A stretch of DNA of 64,000 nt from Pseudomonas sp. A-RE-19. GTDB taxonomy: Bacteria > Pseudomonadota > Gammaproteobacteria > Pseudomonadales > Pseudomonadaceae. Numbering within the stretch: the first letter of the stretch is position 1; every line of letters starts with the position of its first letter. The stretch covers positions 32,068 through 96,067 of the forward strand of contig NZ_JAHBDQ010000021.1 in NCBI RefSeq assembly GCF_019956555.1, in the 5' to 3' direction. A program made the translations under genes and the position numbers. Positions 39,299 through 48,290 of the stretch are shown here, one piece after another. The notes under the pieces were generated by a model that did no database searches, was not told the origin of the DNA, and saw only the letters and a list, made by a program, of their open reading frames with translations.

Positions 39299-40051
39299 AT
39301 GACTGACACCGCAATGTCCCCCGCCGAATTCGAAGTGGCCCTGCGCGCCAAGGGCGCCTATTACCACATCTATCACCCGTATCACGTGGCGATGTATGAA
39401 GGCCGGGCGACCCGCGAGCAGATACAGGGTTGGGTCGCCAACCGCTTCTACTACCAGGTGAATATCCCGCTCAAGGACGCCGCCATCCTGGCCAACTGCC
39501 CGGACCGCGAGATTCGGCGCGAATGGATTCAGCGCCTGCTAGACCATGACGGCGCCCCCGGCGAAGAAGGCGGCATCGAAGCCTGGCTGCGTCTTGGGCA
39601 AGCGGTCGGTCTCGACCCGGATCAACTGCGCTCTCAAGAACTGGTGCTGCCTGGCGTACGTTTCGCCGTGGATGCCTACGTCAACTTCGCCCGCCGGGCC
39701 CGTTGGCAAGAAGCCGCCAGCAGTTCGCTGACCGAGCTGTTCGCGCCGCAGATCCACCAATCGCGTCTCGACAGTTGGCCGCAGCATTACCCGTGGATCG
39801 ACCCGGCCGGTTACGAATATTTCCGTACACGCCTGGGGCAAGCGCGCCGGGATGTAGAGCACGGTCTGGCGATCACTTTGCAGCACTACACGACGCGGGA
39901 AGGCCAGGAACGCATGCTGGAAATTCTCCAGTTCAAACTGGACATTCTTTGGAGCATGCTCGACGCCATGAGCATGGCCTACGAACTGAACCGCCCGCCG
40001 TACCACAGCGTGACCGAACAGCGGGTCTGGCACAAAGGAATCACCTTATGA
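39299..40051 (+). CDS. pqqC: Pyrroloquinoline-quinone synthase PqqC
   Basis: 250 residues from ATG 39299 with GGAGA upstream; the frame opens 75 bases earlier inside the REP arm, which is unlikely. The helix-bundle family motifs YYHIYHPYHVAMYEG, WVANRFYYQVNIPLKDAAIL and HYTTREGQERML are present. It performs the last step, ring closure and eight-electron oxidation by O2 without a metal. ATGA overlap with pqqD. Confidence 0.95.
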   Translation: MTDTAMSPAEFEVALRAKGAYYHIYHPYHVAMYEGRATREQIQGWVANRFYYQVNIPLKDAAILANCPDREIRREWIQRLLDHDGAPGEEGGIEAWLRLGQAVGLDPDQLRSQELVLPGVRFAVDAYVNFARRARWQEAASSSLTELFAPQIHQSRLDSWPQHYPWIDPAGYEYFRTRLGQARRDVEHGLAITLQHYTTREGQERMLEILQFKLDILWSMLDAMSMAYELNRPPYHSVTEQRVWHKGITL

Positions 40052-40323
40052 GTTTCGATCGCAGCAAAACCCCGACATGGCGCACCGGCTACCGCTTCCA
40101 GTACGAACCGGCGCAGAAAGGCCATGTGCTGCTCTACCCGGAAGGCATGATCAAACTCAATGAAAGCGCCGCGCTGATCGGCGGTTTGATCGACGGCGAA
40201 CGCGATGTCGCGGCAATCATCGCCGAACTGGACGCGCGGTTCCCCGGCGTGCCTGAGCTCGGTGACGACATCGAGCAATTCATGGAGGTTGCCCGTGCTC
40301 AGCACTGGATCGAACTTGCCTGA
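40048..40323 (+). CDS. pqqD: PQQ biosynthesis peptide chaperone PqqD
   Basis: 91 residues from ATG 40048, overlapping the pqqC stop by 4 bases. Family features: RFQYEPAQKGHVLLYPEGMIKLNESA and the LIDGERDVAAII helix. PqqD is a RiPP recognition element that binds PqqA and presents it to PqqE. The frame is open well upstream inside pqqC, but only this start gives the PqqD domain. It overlaps pqqE by 29 bases. Confidence 0.94.
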   Translation: MSFDRSKTPTWRTGYRFQYEPAQKGHVLLYPEGMIKLNESAALIGGLIDGERDVAAIIAELDARFPGVPELGDDIEQFMEVARAQHWIELA

Positions 40324-41470
40324 TTCCGTGTCAGACAAGTTACCACCCAAGCCCGAAATCGGCCTGCCGCTGTGGCTGCTGGCCGAACTGACGTATCGCT
40401 GCCCGCTGCAATGCCCGTACTGCTCCAACCCTCTGGACTTCGCCGAGCAAGGCAAAGAGCTGAGTACCGAACAGTGGATCAAGGTGTTCCGCGAAGCGCG
40501 GGAGATGGGCGCGGCGCAGCTAGGGTTTTCCGGCGGTGAACCACTGGTGCGCCAGGACCTCGCCGAGCTGATCGCCGAGGCACGCAAGCTGGGTTTCTAC
40601 ACCAACCTGATCACCTCCGGCATCGGTCTCACCGAGCAGAAAATCAGCGACTTCAAGAAGGCCGGGCTGGACCACATCCAGATCAGTTTTCAGGCCAGCG
40701 ACGAGCAGGTGAACAACCTCTTGGCCGGCTCAAAAAAGGCCTTCGCGCAAAAGCTCGAAATGGCCCGTGCGGTGAAGGCGCACGGCTATCCGATGGTGCT
40801 GAACTTCGTCACCCATCGGCACAACATCGACAAAATCGACCGGATCATCGAGCTGTGCATTGCCCTTGAGGCAGACTTCGTCGAACTCGCGACGTGCCAG
40901 TTCTATGGTTGGGCCCAGCTCAATCGGGTTGGCCTGTTGCCGACCAAAGAACAATTGGTTCGCGCCGAACGCATCACCAATGAATACCGCGCAAAACTGG
41001 AAGCCGAAGGGCATCCGTGCAAGCTGATTTTCGTCACACCGGACTATTACGAAGAACGTCCGAAAGCCTGCATGAACGGTTGGGGCAGTATTTTTCTGAC
41101 GGTCACGCCGGACGGAACCGCCCTGCCCTGTCATGGCGCCCGACAGCTGCCGGTGCAGTTTCCCAACGTGCGCGACCACAGCATGCAGCACATCTGGTAC
41201 GACTCGTTCGGCTTCAACCGCTTTCGCGGTTACGACTGGATGCCCGAGCCGTGCCGTTCCTGCGACGAGAAAGAAAAGGATTTCGGCGGCTGCCGCTGTC
41301 AGGCGTTCATGCTCACGGGTGACGCGAGCAATGCCGACCCGGTGTGCAGCAAGTCAGAACATCACGGCGTGATTCTCAAGGCCCGCGAAGAAGCCGAGCA
41401 CGCGACCCAGACCATTGAACAACTGGCCTTTCGCAATGAACGAAACTCACGCCTCATCGCCAAAAGCTGA
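40295..41470 (+). CDS. pqqE: Radical SAM PqqA-tyrosine/glutamate cross-linking enzyme PqqE
   Basis: 391 residues from GTG 40295, chosen because GGAGG lies 6 bases upstream; the open frame extends to 40205. The radical SAM cluster is Cys36-x3-Cys40-x2-Cys43 (RCPLQCPYC). The C-terminal SPASM domain has cysteines in ACMNGWGS, PCHGA, CRSCDEK, GGCRC and DPVC for auxiliary Fe-S clusters. PqqE forms the Glu16-Tyr20 carbon-carbon bond in PqqA held by PqqD. It overlaps pqqD by 29 bases and the S9 peptidase by 35. Confidence 0.95.
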   Translation: MLSTGSNLPDSVSDKLPPKPEIGLPLWLLAELTYRCPLQCPYCSNPLDFAEQGKELSTEQWIKVFREAREMGAAQLGFSGGEPLVRQDLAELIAEARKLGFYTNLITSGIGLTEQKISDFKKAGLDHIQISFQASDEQVNNLLAGSKKAFAQKLEMARAVKAHGYPMVLNFVTHRHNIDKIDRIIELCIALEADFVELATCQFYGWAQLNRVGLLPTKEQLVRAERITNEYRAKLEAEGHPCKLIFVTPDYYEERPKACMNGWGSIFLTVTPDGTALPCHGARQLPVQFPNVRDHSMQHIWYDSFGFNRFRGYDWMPEPCRSCDEKEKDFGGCRCQAFMLTGDASNADPVCSKSEHHGVILKAREEAEHATQTIEQLAFRNERNSRLIAKS

Positions 41471-43268
41471 ACCCTTGAGCGCCGCCAGGGCTGTAGCGGC
41501 CGGCATCGACTTCGCCGAGTTGCAGGTCGGGCCACATGGCCTGTTCTGGAACGAATACCGCCCCGAGGACGCTGCGTGCCGAATCTGGCGGTGGCGCGAC
41601 GGCCAGGCTCATTGCCTGACGCCACCCACCTTCAGTGTGCGCAGCCGGGTGTACGAATATGGCGGTGGCGCGTTTTGTCTGACCGATGACGGGCTTGTTT
41701 TCGTCAACGAGGCCGACCAGCAGCTGTATCGGCAATCGCTGGCAGGCGAGGCGCCTGAAGCATTGACTTCAAATGAATGCCGCTACGGCGATTTGCAATT
41801 CGCCAATGGGCAAGTGCTGGCGGTGGAAGAGAACCGCGATCGACATCGGCTGGTGGCTATCGATCTGGCTGACGGCCACCGTCATCTACTGGCCGAAGGC
41901 GCCGATTTCTACGCGGCTCCGACCCTGAGTCCTGACGGTCGACGTCTGGCCTGGATCGAGTGGAATCGCCCGGATCAGCCTTGGACCGCCACTCGCCTGA
42001 TGGTCGCCGAACGCCAGAGCGATCGCGGTTTTACTCAGCCGCACTGTGTGGCCGGCGATGGTGCCCAGGAGGCACTGCAACAACCTCGATTCGATGACGG
42101 CGGCCGCTTGTTTTGTCTGACGGATCGCGGTGGTTTCTGGCAGCCGTGGGTGGAGTCGAGCAACGGTCTGAGCCCACTGCCAAGCGCTGCCGCCGACCAT
42201 GGACCGGCACCTTGGCAACTGGGAGGTTGCACCTGGTTGCCGTTGAGCAAAGACACTTATCTGGCGAGTTGGACCGAAGGCGGTTTTGGTCGACTGGGGC
42301 TTTGTCATGGCGATGGTGCCTGTGACGATTTCACGGGTGACTACAGCCGCTTCCGCCATCTCGCACAGGATGAACGGTTCATCTACTGCATCGCCGCTTC
42401 GCCGGTCAGTTCGTCGGCGGTGATTGCCATTGATCGCCAGAACCGGCAGGTGAAGACACTCGCCGGCGGTGTTGCCCCCTTACCCGCCGAACAGATCAGC
42501 CGCCCGCAAACCCTGCGCTATCCGAGCGGTTCGGGTGAGGCCCACGGTTTCTTCTACCCGGCGATGACAGGCGACACGAAACCGCCGTTGGTGGTGTTCA
42601 TCCATGGTGGCCCGACATCGGCCTGCTACCCGATGTTCGACCCGCGAATCCAGTATTGGGCACAGCGCGGCTTCGCCGTGGCCGACCTCAACTATCGAGG
42701 CAGTAGCGGCTATGGCCGCGCTTATCGCCAGGCATTGCATTTGAGCTGGGGCGACGTGGATGTGGAAGATGCCTGCGCGGTGGTCGCCTACCTGGCCGAA
42801 CGCGGACTGATCGACGGCAGTAAAGCGTTTATCCGCGGCGGTAGCGCCGGCGGGTACACCACGTTGTGCGCACTGGCCTTTCACAAGGTCTTTCGTGCGG
42901 GCGCCAGCCTGTATGGCGTCAGCGATCCCGTCGCGCTGGGCCACGCCACCCACAAGTTCGAAGGCGATTATCTGGATTGGTTGATCGGCGACCCGGCGCA
43001 GGACGCCGAACGCTACGCCGCGCGCACGCCGTTGCTGCACGCGAGCAACATCAGCGTTCCGGTGATTTTCTTTCAGGGCGAACTGGACGCCGTGGTAGTG
43101 CCGCAACAGACCCGCGACATGGTCAAGGCGTTGCAGCACAACGGCATTCTGGTCGAAGCTCACTACTACGCCGACGAACGCCACGGCTTTCGCAAGGCTG
43201 GCAATCAGGCCCATGCGCTGGAGCAGGAGTGGGTGTTTTATCGAAGGGTGATGGCGCTCGCGGGCTGA
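41436..43268 (+). CDS. pqqH: S9 prolyl-oligopeptidase-type peptidase of the pqq operon (PqqH-like)
   Basis: 610 residues from ATG 41436 (frame open from TTG 41415). An N-terminal beta-propeller-like half is followed by an alpha/beta-hydrolase half with VVFIHGGPTSACYP, the nucleophile motif GGSAGGYTT, ELDAVVVPQQ (Asp) and DERHGF (His). Overlap with pqqE indicates membership of the operon. P. aeruginosa has an equivalent gene named pqqH downstream of pqqE; its necessity for PQQ is unclear. It may process peptides from PqqA. Confidence 0.82.
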   Translation: MNETHASSPKAEPLSAARAVAAGIDFAELQVGPHGLFWNEYRPEDAACRIWRWRDGQAHCLTPPTFSVRSRVYEYGGGAFCLTDDGLVFVNEADQQLYRQSLAGEAPEALTSNECRYGDLQFANGQVLAVEENRDRHRLVAIDLADGHRHLLAEGADFYAAPTLSPDGRRLAWIEWNRPDQPWTATRLMVAERQSDRGFTQPHCVAGDGAQEALQQPRFDDGGRLFCLTDRGGFWQPWVESSNGLSPLPSAAADHGPAPWQLGGCTWLPLSKDTYLASWTEGGFGRLGLCHGDGACDDFTGDYSRFRHLAQDERFIYCIAASPVSSSAVIAIDRQNRQVKTLAGGVAPLPAEQISRPQTLRYPSGSGEAHGFFYPAMTGDTKPPLVVFIHGGPTSACYPMFDPRIQYWAQRGFAVADLNYRGSSGYGRAYRQALHLSWGDVDVEDACAVVAYLAERGLIDGSKAFIRGGSAGGYTTLCALAFHKVFRAGASLYGVSDPVALGHATHKFEGDYLDWLIGDPAQDAERYAARTPLLHASNISVPVIFFQGELDAVVVPQQTRDMVKALQHNGILVEAHYYADERHGFRKAGNQAHALEQEWVFYRRVMALAG

Positions 43269-43283
43269 AACCGCGTCGGCCCC

Positions 43284-43349
43284 TTCGCGGGCAAGCCTCG
43301 CTCCTACAGGGATAACACCATACCTGTAGGAGCGAGGCTTGCCCGCGAA
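43284..43349. repeat. REP-type inverted repeat pair (family B), 27-bp perfect arms
   Basis: Arms 43284-43310 and 43323-43349 (core GCAAGCCTCGCTCCTACAGG) are perfect complements with a 12-base loop. It separates the convergent S9 peptidase and Pmp3-type genes. Confidence 0.9.
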
Positions 43350-43374
43350 TGCTATTTACCTGACGCAGCGAATC

Positions 43375-43533
43375 TCAGCGCTTGGCGATGATGTACACCG
43401 CATGCACGATCCCGGGAATGTAACCGCACAACGTCAGCAGAATGTTCAGCCAGAACGCCCCAGCGAAACCGACTTGCAGAAACACACCCAGTGGCGGCAA
43501 CAGAATGGCGATGATGATTCGAATAAAGTCCAT
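43375..43533 (-). CDS. Pmp3/YqaE family small membrane protein
   Basis: 52 residues from ATG 43533 with GGAG 7 bases upstream. Two hydrophobic segments, IIIAILLPPLGVFLQVGF and WLNILLTLCGYIPGIVHAVY, are the Pmp3 (UPF0057) signature. Homologues are induced by salt or osmotic stress and influence membrane potential in yeast and plants; the bacterial role is little known. It is isolated between a REP doublet and the aminotransferase terminator. Confidence 0.9.
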   Translation of the reverse strand: MDFIRIIIAILLPPLGVFLQVGFAGAFWLNILLTLCGYIPGIVHAVYIIAKR

Positions 43534-43651
43534 GGGGTAGCTCCTGAATGAAGTTGGCTCGCACGAGCCACACAACCAATCGACCTGCGCCGTTCATCAG
43601 GGTTCAGTTATGGATTCGGATCACAGCGCCCTCAATGACCTCGCTGAAGAT

Positions 43652-43690
43652 AAAAAAACGCCCCACGCCAAAATAATCAGGCGTGGAGCG
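43652..43690 (-). terminator. Intrinsic terminator of the aminotransferase gene
   Basis: Read on the minus strand, a stem with CCACGCC pairing to GGCGTGG (loop about 11 bases, extended by a CGC/GCG clamp) is followed by TTTTTTT. It lies about 50 bases past the aminotransferase stop. Confidence 0.88.
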
Positions 43691-43738
43691 ATGCGTTATA
43701 CCGCGAGACGGTTCGGGAATTCGTGCAGACGGGTCTGA

Positions 43739-45022
43739 TCAGACCGCAATACCTTTGCGGCACTGCAATTGCGCGGTGCGTACGCGGGAAAATGCTCGAG
43801 CCAGACGCAGGAGCATTTCGTCGATATTGGCCTTGCTGACAGTGAGGGCCGGGGTGAAGCGCAGGCAATCGGGTTGCGGGGCGTTGAGCAGCAAGCCTTC
43901 ATACAACGCGGCTTTGACTACGGCGCCAGCCGAATCGTCAGACAGGCCAAGCCCCCAGAGCAGCCCTTGCCCGCGCAACTCGCCGTGACCGTAGCGATGG
44001 GCCAGCCGACTCAGGCCTTCGCGCAGGTGCTGACCGGTTTCCCGCACATGCTCAAGAAAAGCGTTGTCCAGCACATGGTCGATCACGACAAGACCGGCAG
44101 TACTCATCAGCGCATTACCGTGATGGGTCCCGCTCATTTCGCCGGTTTCGAAACAACAGGCCTTGCCTCGCGCCAACAACGCCGCCAACGGCACGCCACC
44201 GCCGAGCCCTTTGCCAAGCACGACGATATCTGCCCGCACGCCGTAGGACTGTTCGGCGAGCAAAGTGCCGCAGCGACCGATGCCGGTTTGCACTTCGTCG
44301 AGTATCAGCAAGATGCCAAGCTCACGACACAGACGCTCGACCCCTTTGAGGTAGTGCTCGATGGCGGGAATCACTCCGGCCTCACTCTGGATCGGCTCGA
44401 GCATGATCGCGACAGTCTGGGCGTCCACCGCCGCATGCAGTGCCGGCAGGTCATTGAACGGGACATGACTGAAGCCCGGCAACTGCGGCTCGAATCGGTT
44501 GATCAGATTCGAACTGTCCGACGCTGAAATCGTCCCCAGACTACGGCCATGACAACCTTTACTGGCAACGATAATCCGTGAAGCTCCGCCACGATGTCGC
44601 TGGCCCCATTTGCGCGCCAGTTTGATCGCCGCTTCACAGGCTTCACTTCCCGTATTGAGCAGGTACGCCTGGTCACTTCCGGTGCTGGTGCAGAGCCGGT
44701 CGGCGAGGTTGAGCATGCTGCGGTTATACAAACCGAAACCTGGATTGATCAGCGCCTGAGCTTGCTCCGAGAGCGCTTTGACCAGTGCTGAAGGACTGTG
44801 CCCGAGGCTATTGGCACCGCCACCTTGTGAAAAGTCCAGATAAGCGCGGTCATCGCGGTCCCACAACCAGGAGCCTTGGCCACGCACGAACATCTGTTTC
44901 GGCCGTTCGACACTGGGCATCAGGCACTCGCTGGAAAAGTTGTCGCTTCTGGATGGCAGGGAGGTGCTCATCGCGAGGTCGTCAAGGCTCGGTGGTTTAC
45001 GTCGCAGGTTGAATAGATTCAT
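43739..45022 (-). CDS. Class III aminotransferase (acetylornithine aminotransferase-like)
   Basis: 427 residues of the PLP fold-type I class III family. Seen: FSQGGGANSLGHSPSALVKAL, LLNTGSEACEAAIKLAR (phosphate cup), LILDEVQTGIGRCG (Asp that contacts the pyridine N) and the Schiff-base lysine in VVLGKGLGGGVPLAA. Substrate cannot be read from sequence; relatives use acetylornithine, ornithine or omega-amino acids. It is divergent from a LysR regulator, a conserved pair in Pseudomonas. Its ribosome binding site lies in a hairpin. A later start (MSTSLPS, 17 codons in) is possible. Confidence 0.85.
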   Translation of the reverse strand: MNLFNLRRKPPSLDDLAMSTSLPSRSDNFSSECLMPSVERPKQMFVRGQGSWLWDRDDRAYLDFSQGGGANSLGHSPSALVKALSEQAQALINPGFGLYNRSMLNLADRLCTSTGSDQAYLLNTGSEACEAAIKLARKWGQRHRGGASRIIVASKGCHGRSLGTISASDSSNLINRFEPQLPGFSHVPFNDLPALHAAVDAQTVAIMLEPIQSEAGVIPAIEHYLKGVERLCRELGILLILDEVQTGIGRCGTLLAEQSYGVRADIVVLGKGLGGGVPLAALLARGKACCFETGEMSGTHHGNALMSTAGLVVIDHVLDNAFLEHVRETGQHLREGLSRLAHRYGHGELRGQGLLWGLGLSDDSAGAVVKAALYEGLLLNAPQPDCLRFTPALTVSKANIDEMLLRLARAFSRVRTAQLQCRKGIAV

Positions 45023-45029
45023 TGGATGA

Positions 45030-45049
45030 AACCTCGTCCGAGGTTTTTT
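45030..45049. promoter_or_regulatory. Hairpin that encloses the aminotransferase ribosome binding site
   Basis: AACCTCG (45030-45036) pairs with CGAGGTT (45039-45045). On the minus strand the GAGG of the right stem arm is the only ribosome-binding-like sequence, 9 bases before the aminotransferase ATG. On the plus strand the stem is followed by TTTTTT, so it also resembles a terminator for antisense transcripts. Confidence 0.5.
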
Positions 45050-45191
45050 GCCTTGCCTATGTAAACACCCTCGACATAAAAGCTGTTCATCGTGCTCTCT
45101 GGCCCTGTAAGCCTTGTGAATGCGGTTAGACTAGGCTCAGGCAAGGCATTGAGCCATTTCGATTTCCCAGCATTTTCGATAAGTATTACTT

Positions 45192-46121
45192 ATGGATTTC
45201 AAGCAACTGCGTTATTTCGTCGCGGTCTATGAAGAAGGCCATGTCGGTCGGGCTGCCGAGCGACTTTCAATCTCTCAGCCCGCGTTGTCTCAGCAGATCC
45301 GCCAACTCGAAAAAAACCTCGACGTGAGCCTGTTCGAACGCAGCAGCAAACGTCTGCTGCCTACCCTGGCTGCCCACACGCTGTACAACCATGCCCTACC
45401 CTTGCTCGATGGTCTGCAACGCGCACGCGAAGCCTTGGGCAACTTCAAGGGGAAGGCGTTGCGAACCCTGGCCATCGGCGTCCTGCAGACCGTCCATTCC
45501 AGCCTGGTGCCGCAAATGCTCGAACGCGTGCGCAAGGCGCAGCCACATCTGGTGGTGCAGATCTATGAACTGACTGGCCTGGAAATCGAGCGGCGGCTAC
45601 TCAATGGTTCGCTGGACATCGGTATCAGCTACCTGCCGCCCCGTCAGCCGGGTTTGCACGGCGTACCGCTGTACGAAGATGAACTGACCCTTGTCATCCC
45701 GGCGGACCACCCATTGCGCGAATTCAAGAAAGTCTCCATGAGTCAGGCCGCCGAGTTACCCATGTTGCTATTGGGTGAAGAGTTCCAGGTACGGCAGATC
45801 TGGCAGGCACAATTGGCCAATCTGGGACGCCGCCCACAGGTGCAGGCCGAACTGAACAACATGGCGGGGATTCTCGACAGCCTGCCGCACACGCGGCTGG
45901 CGACGGTTCTGCCCGGGCGCTCGCAAAAGACCCATGGCGACCAGGCACTGCTGTGGAAGCCACTTAGCGAGCCGCGTGTACCCTTGAAAGTCGGATTGGT
46001 GTGTCGGGATGTGCAGCGGCAACAGGCTTCGCTGACGTTGTTGCGGGCACTGCTGGAAGAAGTGATGAATCGGCCGGATGACCACTTGAATGGCCCGACG
46101 ACACTGGACGGTTTGAGCTGA
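45192..46121 (+). CDS. LysR-family transcriptional regulator
   Basis: 309 residues. The N-terminal winged HTH (MDFKQLRYFVAVYEEGHVGRAAERLSISQPALSQQIRQLEKNL family pattern) is followed by a periplasmic-binding-like effector domain (IGVLQTVHSSLVPQMLERVRK, then DIGISYLP). LysR proteins usually control a divergent neighbour, here the aminotransferase. The effector is unknown. It ends before a bidirectional terminator. Confidence 0.92.
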   Translation: MDFKQLRYFVAVYEEGHVGRAAERLSISQPALSQQIRQLEKNLDVSLFERSSKRLLPTLAAHTLYNHALPLLDGLQRAREALGNFKGKALRTLAIGVLQTVHSSLVPQMLERVRKAQPHLVVQIYELTGLEIERRLLNGSLDIGISYLPPRQPGLHGVPLYEDELTLVIPADHPLREFKKVSMSQAAELPMLLLGEEFQVRQIWQAQLANLGRRPQVQAELNNMAGILDSLPHTRLATVLPGRSQKTHGDQALLWKPLSEPRVPLKVGLVCRDVQRQQASLTLLRALLEEVMNRPDDHLNGPTTLDGLS

Positions 46122-46142
46122 GCACTTTTTCGCAGGCAAAAG

Positions 46143-46166
46143 AAAACCCCGCCGAAGCGGGGCTTT
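46143..46166. terminator. Bidirectional intrinsic terminator after the LysR gene
   Basis: CCCCGC (46147-46152), loop CGAA, GCGGGG (46157-46162), then CTTT. On the minus strand the stem is followed by TTTTCTTTT, so it is stronger in that direction. Confidence 0.8.
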
Positions 46167-46312
46167 GCAGACTGTTTCCCTGACATCCATTTCACTCCGC
46201 CGTCCTGGCAGAATCCTACGTGTCCGTGTTGTTGCTTTGCGCTTCCTGCGCGACGTCCATGTGAAGTAGATTAGCTCTGGATCCAATCTACGCCTATGGG
46301 AAAACAGCAGCA

Positions 46313-46340
46313 CGTCATGTAAGAGAATGCTTACATGACG
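46313..46340. other. 11-bp perfect inverted repeat after the first acyl-CoA dehydrogenase
   Basis: CGTCATGTAAG (46313-46323) and CTTACATGACG (46330-46340) flank AGAATG, 8 bases past the dehydrogenase stop on the minus strand. No immediate U-run follows; the nearest is TGTTTT about 10 bases on. It may be a transcript-end structure. Confidence 0.55.
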
Positions 46341-46348
46341 CTACTTTG

Positions 46349-48127
46349 TCAGAATTGTTCCGCATTCAGCAGGAACAGTGACTCACTACCAGCCTTCACC
46401 GACGCGCTCAACGAGTGAATGCGCGGCAGCAGACGTGCGAAATAGAACCGTGCCGTGCCCAACTTGCTCGCGTAAAAATCGTCCTGCGCTTCTTTGCCGA
46501 AGGCTGCCTTGGCCATCAATGCCCACATGTAGGCATAGGCCGTGTAACCGAATGCTTGCAGATACTCGACCGACGCCGCGCCGATTTCGTTCGGATTGTT
46601 TTTCGCACGGTCGAGCAACCACGCGGTCAGCTCATCGAGGGTGTCCACCGCATCATTCAGCGGCTTGGTGAACTCCGCCAGGTCAGCACTGGCCGTCGCG
46701 GTGAAATGACGAATTTCGTCAGCGAACAGTTTGTAGAACGCCCCGCCGGTGCCGACAATCTTGCGTCCTACAAGGTCCAGCGCCTGAATACCGTTGGTGC
46801 CTTCGTAGATCTGAGTGATGCGCACATCACGAACCAGTTGCTCCTGGCCCCACTCACGGATATAGCCGTGGCCGCCAAAAATCTGCTGGCCGTGAACCGT
46901 GGTTTCCAGGCCGAGATCAGTCAGGAACGCCTTGGCCACCGGGGTCAGCAGGGCGACCAGATCTTCCGCGCGTTTGCGGGTGATGGGGTCTTCACTGAAT
47001 TTTGCGGTGTCGAGTTGCATCGCCACGTAGGTGGAGAATGCACGGCCGCCTTCGTTCGAGGCTTTCATGGTCAGCAGCATGCGACGCACGTCCGGGTGGA
47101 CGATGATCGGGTCAGCAACCTTGTCCTTGTTCTGCGCGCCAGTCGGCGAACGGCTTTGCAGGCGATCTCGGGCATATTCGATGGCGTTCTGGTAAGAACG
47201 CTCACCAGAGGCCAGGCCCTGTATGCCAACGCCCAGACGCTCGTAATTCATCATGGTGAACATCGCCGCCAGACCTTTGTTCGGCTCGCCGACCAGGTAA
47301 CCCACGGCTTCGTCGAAGTTCATCACGCAGGTCGCGGACGCCTGGATGCCCATCTTGTGTTCGATCGAACCGCAGTTCGCGGGGTTGCGTGCACCCAGGC
47401 TGCCGTCGGCATTGACCATGAACTTCGGCACCAGGAACAGCGATATACCTTTCGGCCCTGCTGGCGCATCCGGCAGTTTGGCCAGTACCAGGTGGATGAT
47501 GTTCTCGGTCAGGTCGTGCTCGCCGCCGGTGATGAAGATTTTGGTGCCACTGACCTTGTAGGAACCGTCGGCCTGAGGTTCGGCCTTGGTGCGAATAATC
47601 CCAAGGTCTGTACCGGCATGCGGCTCGGTCAGGCACATGGAACCGGCCCAGATACCGGCATACATATTTGGCAGGTACGCGGCTTTCAGCTCTTCGCTGG
47701 CGTGGGCATTGATCGACAGGCAAGCGCCGGCGGTCAGCATCGGGTACAGACCGAACGACAGGCTGGCGGAGTTGACCATTTCTTCGACTTGCGCTGAAAC
47801 AGCCTTGGGCATGCCCATGCCGCCGTAGGTCGGATCACCACCGACACCGACCCAACCGCCTTCAGCGTAAGTCTGATAAGCCTGTGGGAAACCGGCTGGT
47901 GTGGTGACGGCACCGTCGGCCCAGCGGCAACCTTCTTCGTCGGCGGCACGGTTCAGCGGCGCGATGCTTTTGCTGGTGACCTTGCCGGCTTCTTCCAGAA
48001 TGGCTTCGACCGTTTCCGCATCGACAGTCTCGGCGAGCGCAGGCAGTTGGGCCCAGAGTTTGGCGACCTCGAAAACTTCATTGAGGACGAAGCGCATATC
48101 GCGCAGGGGCGCTTTGTAGTCAGCCAT
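46349..48127 (-). CDS. Acyl-CoA dehydrogenase, ~600-residue class (paralogue 1)
   Basis: 592 residues. The N-terminal MADYKAPLRDMRFVLNEV is the short acyl-CoA dehydrogenase N-terminal motif of this long subclass. The flavin-binding middle has CLTEPHAGTDLG and KVSGTKIFITGGEHD. The catalytic-Glu region is IYEGTNGIQALDL, followed by a ~130-residue helical C-terminal extension. These enzymes catalyse the first beta-oxidation step. Chain-length preference cannot be inferred. It closely resembles the two other copies at 48398 and 51783. Confidence 0.92.
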   Translation of the reverse strand: MADYKAPLRDMRFVLNEVFEVAKLWAQLPALAETVDAETVEAILEEAGKVTSKSIAPLNRAADEEGCRWADGAVTTPAGFPQAYQTYAEGGWVGVGGDPTYGGMGMPKAVSAQVEEMVNSASLSFGLYPMLTAGACLSINAHASEELKAAYLPNMYAGIWAGSMCLTEPHAGTDLGIIRTKAEPQADGSYKVSGTKIFITGGEHDLTENIIHLVLAKLPDAPAGPKGISLFLVPKFMVNADGSLGARNPANCGSIEHKMGIQASATCVMNFDEAVGYLVGEPNKGLAAMFTMMNYERLGVGIQGLASGERSYQNAIEYARDRLQSRSPTGAQNKDKVADPIIVHPDVRRMLLTMKASNEGGRAFSTYVAMQLDTAKFSEDPITRKRAEDLVALLTPVAKAFLTDLGLETTVHGQQIFGGHGYIREWGQEQLVRDVRITQIYEGTNGIQALDLVGRKIVGTGGAFYKLFADEIRHFTATASADLAEFTKPLNDAVDTLDELTAWLLDRAKNNPNEIGAASVEYLQAFGYTAYAYMWALMAKAAFGKEAQDDFYASKLGTARFYFARLLPRIHSLSASVKAGSESLFLLNAEQF

Positions 48128-48225
48128 GGCAAACCTCGCAAGATCTAAACAGGTGGTTCGTAGGAATAGTGATTTCGCTGTGTCCGAGTGTACCCCAACA
48201 ACTTTTACGACACATAGGGTCAGCT

Positions 48226-48253
48226 AGTGACCATTTTGTAATTTTTAGTCACT
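48226..48253. promoter_or_regulatory. Inverted repeat upstream of acyl-CoA dehydrogenase 1 (candidate operator)
   Basis: AGTGAC (48226-48231) and GTCACT (48248-48253) flank a 16-base A+T-rich centre, about 100 bases upstream of the start. The binding protein is unknown. Confidence 0.3.
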
Positions 48254-48290
48254 GAGGATTAGGCAAATGTTTTAGTCCCTACAAAACGCA

